A DNA stretch of 15,847 nucleotides, taken from contig NW_004457498.1 of the NCBI RefSeq assembly GCF_000313135.1, positions 148,172 to 164,018 of the forward strand. Reading direction: 5' to 3'. Source of the DNA: Acanthamoeba castellanii str. Neff (lineage: Eukaryota > Discosea > Longamoebia > Acanthamoebidae). The notes beneath the pieces are model-generated. The model saw nothing but the letters and a program-made list of their open reading frames with translations. It searched no databases and was not told where the DNA came from. This document shows positions 1-8,831 of the stretch, piece after piece. Each line of letters begins with the position of its first letter. Position 1 is the first letter of the stretch. Both the position numbers and the translations under genes were made by a program.

Positions 1-1886
1 GAGGTCCAACAGGAAGCTGAAGTCCCTGAGAAAGCGGCGGAGCTCAGCGAACTCGAGCTCAGCGGCGCGGAGGCACCGATTCGGAATGTAAATACCGAAA
101 GGGGAGATGACGAAGCCTCGGCGATCGATGAGACCAGCGACACCCAGCTTCCGGAAGAACCGAAGCTGAGCGCGCGCATACCCGCCGACGAAGAGGTGAT
201 GGAGCTGAAGGAGAGCATCAAGCGAACCGAGGAGGAAGACAAAGAGGAGAAAGAGAAGATGGCGGCCATCCAAAACAAGCTCAAGAACATGCAGGCCCAT
301 TCCTTCAAGGAGCGGCTGGAGGTGGGCAGTCTCGTCGCCAAGGAGCTCTCCTCCTCCATCTTCTACGGCTTGCGGGATTCGCTTCGGGTCAAGCACGCCA
401 CCATCTCCATCCAGGTACCAGAATTCTCCTCTCGCCTTCCCGCGTCTTCGCATTCTCCTTACGCTTGTGTGTTGACGCGCGCCACAGAAATCCAATAGGG
501 TCTACAACCACATCATCGACACTCTCATCTTGAACGGACCGCTGCTCCTCTTCATGTACATTCTTTTTAAATACCTCTTCGAGCCCCACTTCCACTCCAT
601 GCTCAACTTCAAGGAGCACTCCGGCTTCACGCTCGTGCTTGTACAAATTATGGAGTTCCTACTCAAGGCCTCCTTCTTGGTACGCAGCGCATCCGCGCTT
701 CTCCCTCGCTTGCTCCTTCTCGTACTGCGACGCTCATCGTCATCATCTCTTTTCGTCTTGCCGTAGGTTCTGTGGGTGGGTCCGATCTACGTCCTGTCCG
801 TGGTGCTGAACATGCAATGGTCGCAAGAAGTCGGCAACGGAGCATTCTCCCTTTATCTCTACATCAGACGGGGTAAGACCGTTCAGAAGGCCTCCAAACC
901 GTACGCTCGTCTTCCTTCCCGCCCTTATGCACTCCGCATGGCTTACTCTTATTACGCAACGCGCGTGCCACACGCGAGCAGACTGTCGGACACGATTGCT
1001 CAGATCATCTACTGGCAAGTCATCTTCGGCGTCTTCAACTTGCTCAACTTCCTCTGTAAATTCGTTCCGATTGGTACGGTGACTTCGGTTGCTGTTTGAG
1101 TGCACCAGTTCTGCAAGAGAGTGCGACAACTCACTTGACTCCAACAACTCATAGTTGGGCCGCCCTTCTACTTCATTTGCCTGTGCTGGCTCAACGCCGT
1201 CTACTGTTTCGACTACAAGTGGGGCAATCAGGTAAGTACTCCGCCCTCTATTCTCCCGCCAATGATCATCGTTGCCCTTCGTGACCGACTCTCCGGTACG
1301 CCTATACGCAGAAATGGAGCCTGCACAAGAAGATAAGCTATTGCGAAACGCGTTGGCTCTACTTCATCGGTTTCGGTACGGCCGCGGTCCCTTTGGGCGC
1401 AACTGGGTTACTGCTAATGTTCATGGCTCTCTCCCTTGTTCCTTCCATTACGCCGTACACAGGGCTGCCGATCACGTTGGCCACCTTCTTCTTCGAGTAC
1501 ATTATCAGCTACTCGCTTGTGTCGTTGCTGTTCCCTATGGTGCTACTCTCTTCTTCACTCCCTACATCTCTTGCCGACCGTGCTTCGTCTTCATCACCAA
1601 GCTTCAAGCTAAACAGCTAACGGTCCGCGCTTTCGTTTTTTAGTTCATTCCGATGGCCATGTATGGGTCACCCAAGACGCAGAGCCTCTGGAAACCGATC
1701 CCAATGTCGAGGTTCCTCGACAGCAGCATCATCGCGCCGCTCATCCGGTTCATCTTCACCCTGCCCTCGCAGGTCGAGAAGCTCGAGCAGAAGGCCGACA
1801 CCATCGTGCGCTTCCTGGCCATTGCCGTCTGCTCCTCCGTCGTTCTCGGCGTCGTGACCTACCTCCTCCACTATCTCGTCTACTGA
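1..1886 (+). CDS. EI24: EI24/EPG-4-like ER membrane protein (5' partial)
   Basis: Exons are 1-414, 488-679, 767-900, 982-1073, 1155-1231, 1312-1375, 1463-1539 and 1644-1886. They sum to 431 codons including the TGA, and the true start lies left of the window. The first ~138 residues are acidic, with a charged, coiled-coil-like stretch (about residues 66-100). Hydrophobic segments follow near residues 148-168, 187-218, 250-300, 325-350 and 407-430. Residues LWVGPIYVLSVVLN, AVYCFDYKW and YFIGFGLPIT match the conserved blocks of animal EI24 (LWVLPLFVLS, SLYCFEYRW, YFGFGLPLAF) in the same order. EI24/EPG-4 proteins are multi-pass ER proteins needed for autophagosome maturation and, in mammals, growth suppression. 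The recognised domain ends with a short tail, without the Ser/Pro-rich tail of human EI24. The family call is firm; the acidic N-terminal extension makes the protein longer than the ~340-residue human form. Exon 6/7 splicing (1376-1462) is chosen from this homology, because the intron is itself stop-free. Confidence 0.92.
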
Positions 1887-2812
1887 GAGCTCAGCTCAGC
1901 TCCGCTCTGTTCTGACGCACATGCAACAAGCGCATGCGTGTGTTTCGGTCGATCGACTTGCTCTGAAAATACAACCGAACCAACAACAACAACGACGAAG
2001 AAGAAGGTTTAGGCGCTCTATCGTGTGGCCTGATGGTTGGTTACGGGCCAGAGCGCGAAAGGGAAAAAGGGAAAACCCTAAAGAGGGACTGCCGTGTGAC
2101 CCTGTAACGAGGACTGGGCCTTTTGGCGCCAGCACGGACACGCCGGAGAATGGTAGGGCCGCGCTAGTTTGGAGAGGGAGCTCCCTCTCAACACTGCGAA
2201 AGCGAACGCAAACCAAGTTTGTGCTTTGAGGAGAGTGCCTGGTTACAGTACTATGAATACACTCGCCTCAGAGACTGAAGACGTCGGTCATGTTGTGCAG
2301 CAACCGCGCTTCAAAGTGGGTGGAGCGAGCGTTCTTCTGGTGCAGGCGGACCGCTGTTTCCAAGTCGGCGCTGTAACTTTTACCATTTTGGAGCAGAGAG
2401 GCGGAAGACCGAGCCGCGTAGCACGAGTGGCGAGTAGAGAAAAAAGAACGGGCGAGAGAGGGCAGAGAGGCAGAGTAAAGCGGCAGTGGATAGGTGGAGA
2501 GCAACGAGCTGCAAACGAGTCGAACTTCAAACAGTGTGCCTTCAACCAACTTCAAACTTCCAACACATTCTGTAGCAGATCGGCAGACTTCCAGGCATCC
2601 GAATCCTCACTGCCCCAGCCAACTACTAGCCCTCTCGCAGCTCTGTTCACTTCCTTTGGTCGCTTGCCCCACCAAGGACTGCGAAGCGCACTACACTCAG
2701 CCCGGCATCCGCCCGCTCTGCGCCCTCCGCACTACCACTACTACGCGCAACCCCGCGGCCTTTTTCTTGAAGGCAACAAGAAGAGGGCCCGCACTGCTCG
2801 GCCGGCCCCTTC
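1887..2812 (+). other. Intergenic region between EI24-like and RFX genes
   Basis: About 0.9 kb without a convincing gene. It holds purine-rich runs (about 2394-2475), a direct repeat AACTTCAAAC at 2523-2532 and 2548-2557, and a perfect 18-bp palindrome at 2172-2189. Open frames here (for example 1921-2229 and 2169-2861) have Arg/Ser-rich composition with no family motif and overlap other open frames on both strands. The region presumably contains the EI24 3' end and the RFX promoter and 5' UTR. I see no clear TATA box near 2813. An unrecognised 5' exon of the RFX gene could lie here. Confidence 0.6.
2172..2189. repeat. Perfect 18-bp palindrome
   Basis: GAGAGGGAG is followed directly by its reverse complement CTCCCTCTC, with no spacer. 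It lies about 290 bases downstream of the EI24 stop and about 620 bases upstream of the RFX start. It could be a dimeric protein-binding site or a cruciform; function is unknown. Confidence 0.9.
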
Positions 2813-5515
2813 ATGGCGGAGCACGTCCAGGCTCGCAAGAAGCACGGCGAAGAGATCGTGATCTGGTACGTCGCTTCCTGACCCTGAGATCTTCTTGTAG
2901 ACCACGTGGGAGCGATCCCACCACCCGGCCCGCCACAAGCTGGGAAAGGAGACAAGAACTGACCTCAGCCCACCACCCGCCACCCCACCCGGTCCCCAAC
3001 CCTCATCTGTCGCTGCCTGGGCAACCTGTCAAAAGGTTGAAGGAGAACTATGAGCTGGAGGAAACCACTGGCTGCATTAGCAAGGTGCGTGCCCCCTTCA
3101 CCTGCATCCGCCTCCCCATCCGGCCTCTCGATCCATATCTCTGGTTTCCTACCCGATAGGCCTCAGTCTATCACGACTACTTGGTCATGTGCCACAACGA
3201 CCGCCTGCAGCCCACCACCGGTACGCCATCATACCTACCAACTGGGAGAAGTAGTTGACGTCTGGTCTAGCCTCACTTGGTCGCTCCTTCACGGTAACCT
3301 GGTGTTCGCGAACGTGATCACCAGGCCCTGCTTTTGGCAAACTCGTACGGAGGGCCTTCCCCTCGGTGGCATCTAACCGACGAGGGCCGAGAGGCCACGC
3401 GCTGCACATGTACTCCGGACTGCGAAAGCGAGCGATCCCCATACAATTGGGTCCCGAAGACGACTCCGGCGATCTGATGTCACCCTCCAGCCCCCCCTCG
3501 CACTCCTTCGCTGCAGTCACGTCCTCGACCTCGAGCGGCTTCACGATGCCGGTGTTGGTGAGTCCTGATTTGTCCAGTCCCGGGCTAACTAGCCCACGGA
3601 TGGCCCAACACCATCACCTCTTAGAAGGGGAGGTGCGCCGACAGCAACAAGTGCCTCAGCCCCATCCTCATCTCCACTACGGTGTACCAACTCATCATCG
3701 TCAGCAGTACGGGAGCGAGCTCCCCACGTTCTCGTCGCCAACGATGCCACCTCAGCGCTTGGGCGCGCCTTCGTGGATGACGAGCTTGGCCAGGGCTGAG
3801 CACTCCAGCGATGACGGCAGCTGGCGGCTCTCCAACCCGGCCATCGAGCCCGACCTCCCTCACCCTTCCAACCGCTTCGCATTCATTCCGCCCCGCGCTA
3901 CGTTCGAGAGCATCGCTGAGTGGGCCACGGCCAGGTACACCCCGAGCTCCTCGCAGTTCCGCGGTGGCTCTCGAAGAAGAGCGCAGGCAGCTGACGTCTG
4001 ACAACAAACTGTTCGCCCTCGCAGGGTGGAGGAGAGGGTGGAAAAAGGAGACAGCTCGGAGGAGATGACCAGCGTAGGCAGCGATTCGATGGAAGAAGCC
4101 ACGTCGAGCCAATCCTCGACGGGGCCTGGCATAACCGCGTGTCGTCCGTGTTTCCCACCAGGCAGCACGGCATCAACAACAGCGGCCAGATGCATCTACA
4201 GCAGCAGCAAGTACCCACTCAGCGAACCTCCTCCACAGCTCCTCGAATCCAGCAGTCCCTGTCGGCCGAGTTCTATCCGATCCCCGCCACGGCCCACTTC
4301 ATCCATCACCAGCCACCGCCTTTCTCCTTCTCCGCGTCGCACACGCCAGTGTCCGTGGTCGGGTCTCCGCAGACCAACCGCCGCCCGCCGCCTCGTCCGC
4401 GGTCGGCTTCGGGAGTTGACGCTGGCTTCCACCCCTCGGTGGGCTACCAGCACAGCGGGGGCTGGGATGTGTACAGCCCAACAGCTGACCCTGCGGCCCC
4501 GGCGGCGGCAATGTCGTCTTCGCCGCCGAACTTCCCCCACAACGGCTTTCAGGTAACAGCGGCGAGCCCGCTTTCGGCCGTGCGCACGGCGCCCTTCGAG
4601 GAGAAGCCCAGCCCCAGCAACAGCAACACCGGCAATAGGGGAGCTGCGGCCTCGGCCGGCCGCACTCCCTTCCACGCAGTACCGCAAACAGCGCCGCGCA
4701 CACATGTAGCTGCGACACTGGTACGCGAACGCCAGCTCAACACCCCCATCAATTTTGATCAAGAGGTCTCGCCCGACGTAAACGACGCGCCTCACTACTC
4801 CGAAGGTTCACCCACCCACCCACATCGCCATAGCCCAAGTGCGCTTGCTGATTTGCTTTTTTTTTCTTGATGTAACAGTGGCCGCCCTCACTTCCATGTG
4901 CCGGTTCTACTATGCGAACCTGTTCAAGAACGTGCTGGCGTGCAACTTGGAGGGACTGCAGCTCGACATCGACCGGTTCTGGGAGTACGTGGGGAAACAC
5001 TTTTTGGTACGTCATATTGGTGGGCGTCGCATGGCTCTGTCTGTTTTAGCCTGACCCTTGAGTGCCGCCCTGTAGGGTCTCTTCTTCTACGAGTCTGTGT
5101 GCCATCGACTGCTGCAGATTGAGAAGAGTGTCCTCCACGAGGTCAGCGGTACGGACTCAGAGTCTTGCGTTCATCTCCTGCCCCCGTCCCAGAAGAATGC
5201 TCAATGAACTCACACAGATGCGTTGATGGTCCATCCGATCGAGCAGCGAGCCATGTACATGCATCAGGTGGCGGTACTCCTTCCCACCTGGCTCTGCCGA
5301 AGGAAGGCCCTCCTGCCCGCCCCGCTCTTCGCCTCTCTTCACCAGGTAGGGCCGTCGCCGCACCCAGCCCCAATCGGTTGACAATCGGCTCTGACCAGCT
5401 TCGTTTGACCTTTCTATCGCCATTGCAGATCGTGAGCGACTTTGCAGTGCAGCTATACGCACAGGCTAAGCACCTGCAGACGCTCGCGGGCCACAATTCT
5501 CGACCGGCGCAGTAG
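2813..5515 (+). CDS. RFX-family transcription factor
   Basis: Exons are 2813-2865, 3036-3084, 3160-3220, 3325-3934, 4025-4102 (end tentative), 4162-4805, 4879-5006, 5076-5148, 5218-5345 and 5429-5515, giving 636 residues. Residues ~18-90 form an RFX DNA-binding domain: WLKENYELEE, then VYHDYLVMCHNDRLQP, then FGKLVRRAFP, then RRGPRG and YSGLRKR. These follow the family order (WLLDNYE, LYxHYLxHC, FGKLIRxxF, RRLGTRG, YYGIR). The wing differs: the usual SKYHYYG is ALHMYSG. A long Ser/Pro/His/Gln-rich middle follows, then a helical C-terminal region from about residue 499 (CRFYYANLFKNVLACNLEG onward) that resembles the conserved C-terminal helices of RFX proteins. RFX factors bind X-box DNA as regulators; the targets here are unknown. 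The start is the ATG giving the shortest lead into the domain; upstream exons are possible. The 4103-4161 intron is the weakest splice, chosen because it restores frame into the HGINN/Gln-rich exon. Confidence 0.85.
3012..3025 (+). promoter_or_regulatory. X-box-like site in RFX intron 1 (weak)
   Basis: GCTGCC, a 2-base spacer and GGCAAC resemble the RFX target GTNRCC(N0-3)RGYAAC with one mismatch. The site sits at the 3' end of the first intron of the RFX gene itself, so self-regulation is conceivable. A single degenerate match can arise by chance. Confidence 0.2.
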
Positions 5516-5723
5516 ACAGACATCCCCACCACATATAGATTCCTCTCCCCGACGACCCATCCCTCTCTTCCCCTCACCCCGACGACCCCCTCTTGTTATT
5601 GAGTTCTGTTCTTCCGCTTCGTCTTCATTCTCCTTGTAGTTGTGAAAAGAACGAATTGTATTCTGCAAGAACTGAACCCGCGCCTCTCTCTTGGAGGTGG
5701 TAGGTGCGGCGGCGCTGTGCTCA

Positions 5724-5741
5724 GTGTGATCGGTGTGATCG
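5724..5741 (+). repeat. Tandem GTGTGATCG, two copies
   Basis: Two exact adjacent 9-base copies lie about 115 bases upstream of the inverted CCAAT box, and about 250 bases upstream of the secreted-protein start codon. This could be a tandem activator-binding site. Confidence 0.6.
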
Positions 5742-5854
5742 GCCTTCGAGATGGGAAGACGACTTTGATTTGGATCACTGAACGGTTCACCCGGTGAGCC
5801 ACAACACCACCCCGCGAGTTGTCATTGGGCGCAGGTCCAACCGAACTCTGCGCT

Positions 5855-5898
5855 ATTGGTCGGGAGAGCGAACACCAGCTCGCGCCACCTGCTTTAAA
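5855..5898 (+). promoter_or_regulatory. Core promoter: inverted CCAAT plus TATA-like box
   Basis: ATTGG (inverted CCAAT) at 5855-5859 is followed 33 bases later by TTTAAA at 5893-5898. A pyrimidine-rich stretch around 5925-5940 would suit a start site about 30 bases downstream, leaving a 5' UTR of roughly 60 bases before the ATG at 5993. The spacing is that of a classical RNA polymerase II promoter and suggests strong or regulated expression. Confidence 0.55.
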
Positions 5899-5992
5899 GA
5901 ACCGCTGTAGCAGAGTGGCCATCTTACTTCATCAGCTCTCTCGTCTTCACACCCCACATACCACACCATAACCACAACATTTCTCTGCAAGC

Positions 5993-6407
5993 ATGAAGCT
6001 GTCCATCTTGTTGCTGCTCGTGTGCGCCCTTCTTGCTCTCGCCGTCGTCAGTGCTCACGGTACGACCAGCCTTAACCGCCACCAAGAGACCACTTGAGCC
6101 TAATGGTGGTGTGCGGGCAGCTGAATCGGGCAACCGCGGCGGTGGAGGCGACTCTGCCGGCGGGCGGCGCGAAGAGGGCGAAGCTCGCGGATATAGGGGC
6201 GAAGACGACGACAAGAAGAAGAGACCTCATGATGACTGCACCACCACCACTAAGAAGCCCGAGTGCACCACAACTACGAAGAAGCATGACTGCACCACCA
6301 CCACCACCAAGAAGAACGACTGCACCACCGAGAAGCCGCCCAAGCCCTGCGACGAAGATAAGGAGGAGAAGGAGTACTACTGGAAGTGCGTCAAGGTGTG
6401 CCCCTAG
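5993..6407 (+). CDS. Small secreted protein with Cys-Thr repeats
   Basis: Exons 5993-6059 and 6121-6407 encode 117 residues, with a 61-base intron. The N-terminus MKLSILLLLVCALLALAVVS is a textbook signal peptide with likely cleavage near SAHA. The mature protein has a Gly/Arg/Glu-rich stretch, an Asp/Lys cluster, then repeats of the form (D/E)C-TTTT-KK-xx, and ends in YYWKCVKVCP. The regular Cys spacing and Thr runs suggest a disulfide-bonded, possibly O-glycosylated extracellular or wall protein, but I do not recognise a family. The TAG at 6405-6407 is followed in the same frame by 13 more sense codons, mostly Lys/His/Asp, and then TAA at 6447-6449, so the gene may really extend to 6449. 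An alternative splice ending at CCCCTAG would need an intron of only ~34 bases and is unlikely. Confidence 0.8.
6234..6338 (+). repeat. Coding tandem repeat, 27-30 base units
   Basis: Four successive units start at 6234, 6261, 6288 and 6318 (27, 27, 30 and a shortened 21 bases). Each begins GA(C/G)TGCACCAC and encodes (D/E)C followed by Thr and then Lys (E-K in the shortened last unit). The third unit has an extra Thr codon, which indicates slippage-type length variation. Confidence 0.85.
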
Positions 6408-6543
6408 AAGAAGCACCACGACCAGAAGGTGAAAGAGGCCGACAACTAAGCTGTCCCTCCTCCTCCGATAATCAACCCTGAATATTTGAGAGAATAGCAT
6501 CTCCTATGATCATATTACTGCCGCGACCAAGGGTTAGTCCCCC

Positions 6544-6592
6544 TGTGTGTGTGTGGTGCATGTGTGTGTGTGTGCGTGTGTGGTGCGTGTGC
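6544..6592 (+). repeat. Imperfect GT microsatellite
   Basis: Runs of TG are interrupted by GGTGCA and CG steps. They lie between the convergent secreted-protein and thiolase genes, immediately 3' of both, about 10 bases from the thiolase stop codon. Confidence 0.9.
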
Positions 6593-6601
6593 GACGTACG
6601 T

Positions 6602-8736
6602 TCACATGTGCCCAACGCCGAGGAGTGCGATGGAGCTGGCAGAGAAGATGCCGCCGTTGGCGTAGACCAGCGCACGCTTCGCGTTTCGCACCTGTCGGCT
6701 GCCCGCCCGTCCACGCAGCTGCTCCACAGCTTCAATCACATTGTACATCGCCGGCGCCTGTCCGAAATGTCCAGTTAATAATAAAATAATAAGTAGTTAA
6801 ATCATATAATAACAATAATAACAATAAATCAGACGACACGCACCTCCCAAGGTGCGCCAAAGGCCAGCAGACCGCCGTGGGTGTTGACTGGAAAATTGTT
6901 GGGGTCTCGGTTGTCGTTGCCGCCCTTGTCTTCGATCTCCTTCAAGAGCTGGTAGTACTTCTGTTCGACCCACGCACCACCCTCGCCTGCGTACGCCCCC
7001 GCCAAACACGCGGGTGTGAGGGTCGAGTCTCGAGCGCGGGGGTGCGCTGAGCGAAGAACGAATGAGAGGTGGTCGCACCCTTCTTGGCCAAGCCGACGGC
7101 TTCGATGGCGCGGATGAAGCAGATGGGGAAACAATCGTACAGCCCAAAGAAGTCGATGTCGTTGGGTCCGATCTGCGCCTCGTTGAACGCTGTCGGTACA
7201 CCAAAGACTCGAGTCAGGAAATGCGTGGCCACGCACCACCGCACACGCACACTCGCACACCTGCACACGCACACACGACCTTGAAGGCGGCGGGGGAGTA
7301 CCGAGCTCGGCGGCGATGTCGGCGGTGAACATGTCCTCGTCGATGACGGGCGGAGGGTAGAGCGGGCCGCTGCCCTCGCCTCCGCCCAAGACCACCACGC
7401 CCTTTCGCTTACCGTAGCCATGGCGCTCGAGCCACCTGTCGACATGGTTCGCGCACTGTATGTGAGGCGCCTCTCGCAACTACACCAAAGAAGCGAGCAA
7501 GGAGCGCAACCTTGAAGAGGCGAGAACGATCGCAGCGCCACCGTCGGCTCGACGCGCACACTGATGTGATGTCGCTCAGCGTGAGTGAGGGCAGTGGGCC
7601 AGGCCAGGGTGAGAGAGCGGCGCAAGGTGGGTTCGTACCTCGAGTAGGTTGGTCACCTTGCCGATGGGAGGCGAGGCCAACACTTCTTCGAGACTTCGCA
7701 CCCTGTGACCCACAGTACAGTCAGTCACCCACTGGTGGCCACAGGTCGGCACCAAAAGGTGAGCGGGGGAAAGGTGACCCACCTTTGGGTGACGGCGTAG
7801 GGGTGCCTCGCGGCCTGCATGCTCATGAGCACCGAGCACATAGCCAACTGCTCTCGCGTGACGCCATACGTTCTCATTTGCCTGCGTGCGTATTGTCATG
7901 TGTGGTGTGAGCGTGAGCGGTGGTGCGTGCGTGCGTGCGTGCGTGCGACTCGAGGAATGCATACCACTGTGCGATCCTGTCGTAGCCGTTAGGGATGACC
8001 GGACTCTGCAGCTCGCCATCGGGATCTTGACAAGTCTAGAACACAGCACGAGAAAAACAACAACGCGTTGTCACCAGTAGTTTAGAGAGGGAGAGAGGGC
8101 GAGGCGCCACCGAACCTGGTCTGCCCTACGAAGGAACTCTTCCTTGGAGAGGGAGCACACGGCGTCGCCGGCCACCACTGCCACCGTCTCGCACCAGTCC
8201 ATCTTGATCATACGCGCTGCCTCCAGCAAGCCGGTCACAGGCCCAGCGCTGGAGTGGAGTTATCGTGTCAGCTCTGCTTCTTCTTCTTCTTCTTCAACTG
8301 CACGCAGGGTAGAGGAGTACTTCACCCGCCAGTGTCGATGGTTCGCACGATGACGTCGCGTTCCTTGTTGGGCAAGAGGCCCATCTGCGTGCCCAGGAAG
8401 TGCGCTTCCATCTGACAGCATGGCAGGCACGACGGCCGTGAACACGAGAGTGCATAACGCGCGTTGCAGAGGGTTGCGTACAAAGTGGGGATCGGCCAGA
8501 GAGGGGATGGCAACGAGTCCGTCCAGCTGCCGTAGCGTCATCCCCGCATCGCCCAGCGCGAGCTCCAGCGCATTGCTGTGTTGAGGAATGGAATCGAAAA
8601 TGTAAAAGAAAACGCAAATGTGCACAAACAAATGATGAAAGGCAATATACCGCATGAGCATGGAGGGCTTCTTGTTGTGTTTGCCGAGGGGCGTCATGCC
8701 GACTCCAACGATGCGGGCCACCTTGGGTCCTCTCAT
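6602..8736 (-). CDS. Thiolase-fold (SCP-x type) protein with altered active site
   Basis: Exons in gene order: 8736-8651, 8575-8482, 8411-8326, 8248-8116, 8035-7965, 7881-7783, 7702-7639, 7560-7511, 7435-7302, 7189-7079, 6986-6844 and 6757-6602. They give 408 residues, the normal length for one thiolase unit. Family blocks in order: VARIVGVGMTPLGKHNKKP, ALELALGDAGM, RTIDTGGAGPVTGLLEAARM, CARRADGGAAIVLASS, FNEAQIGPNDIDFFGLYDCF, NTHGGLLAFGAPWEAP and YANGGIFSASSIALLG. Canonical thiolases use a nucleophilic Cys after the first beta strand, a His in HDCF and a His in GHP. The aligned positions here are Gly89, Tyr290 and Ala354. Ordinary beta-ketothiolysis is therefore doubtful. Some thiolase-superfamily proteins with replaced residues act as aldolases or acyl-CoA-binding partners, often with a separate DUF35 protein; none is fused here. 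Eleven introns of 70-112 bases all keep frame. Confidence 0.88.
7923..7947. repeat. (GTGC)6 tetranucleotide repeat
   Basis: Six exact GTGC copies plus one G lie inside a thiolase intron (7882-7964). This is a simple-sequence repeat, likely length-variable between strains. Confidence 0.95.
8278..8295. repeat. (TTC)6 trinucleotide repeat
   Basis: Six TTC copies lie in a thiolase intron (8249-8325). They read as GAA on the transcribed minus strand, so they do not form a pyrimidine tract for that intron. Confidence 0.9.
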
Positions 8737-8831
8737 CTTGTCAGCTGGGGGAAATCTCTAAAACGAAAAACGAGAAAAGAGAAACAAACTTCATTAGAAT
8801 AATCTGAACAAAACAACCGAGCACACAACAA
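8737..8831. promoter_or_regulatory. Divergent promoter, thiolase-like and eIF4E2-like genes
   Basis: Only 95 bases separate the two start codons. The stretch is A-rich on the plus strand, with runs such as AAAACGAAAAACGAGAAAAG and no clear TATA. Both transcripts must start inside it or inside the neighbouring gene, so the two 5' UTRs are short or overlap. Confidence 0.6.

Larger units (their letters stand above)
5516..5992 (+). other. Intergenic region, RFX 3' end to secreted-protein promoter
   Basis: The first ~120 bases after the RFX stop are pyrimidine-rich, as expected of a 3' UTR and terminator zone. The second half carries promoter-like elements: tandem GTGTGATCG copies, an inverted CCAAT and a TTTAAA box. 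No open frame here has recognisable coding character. Confidence 0.6.

Noticed and set aside
2169..2861. 230-residue plus-strand open frame
   Set aside because: Arg/Ser/Ala-rich with no motif, it runs into the RFX start in another frame and lies in purine-rich spacer DNA.
4196..4795. 199-residue minus-strand open frame opposite the RFX middle region
   Set aside because: Arg/Gly/Val-rich antisense shadow; it has no motif, and the plus strand carries the Gln/His-rich RFX segment in frame with the C-terminal exons.
6374..6407. Short intron ending at CCCCTAG in the secreted-protein gene
   Set aside because: It would be about 34 bases, about half the smallest other intron seen, and removal would lead quickly to a stop in another frame.
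6942..7625. 227-residue continuous minus-strand frame as one exon
   Set aside because: Only its last part is thiolase-like; upstream it reads through introns. Splicing at 7189/7302, 7435/7511 and neighbours restores continuous thiolase motifs.
7923..7947. CRISPR-like or satellite array
   Set aside because: It is a plain GTGC microsatellite inside an intron without spacers.
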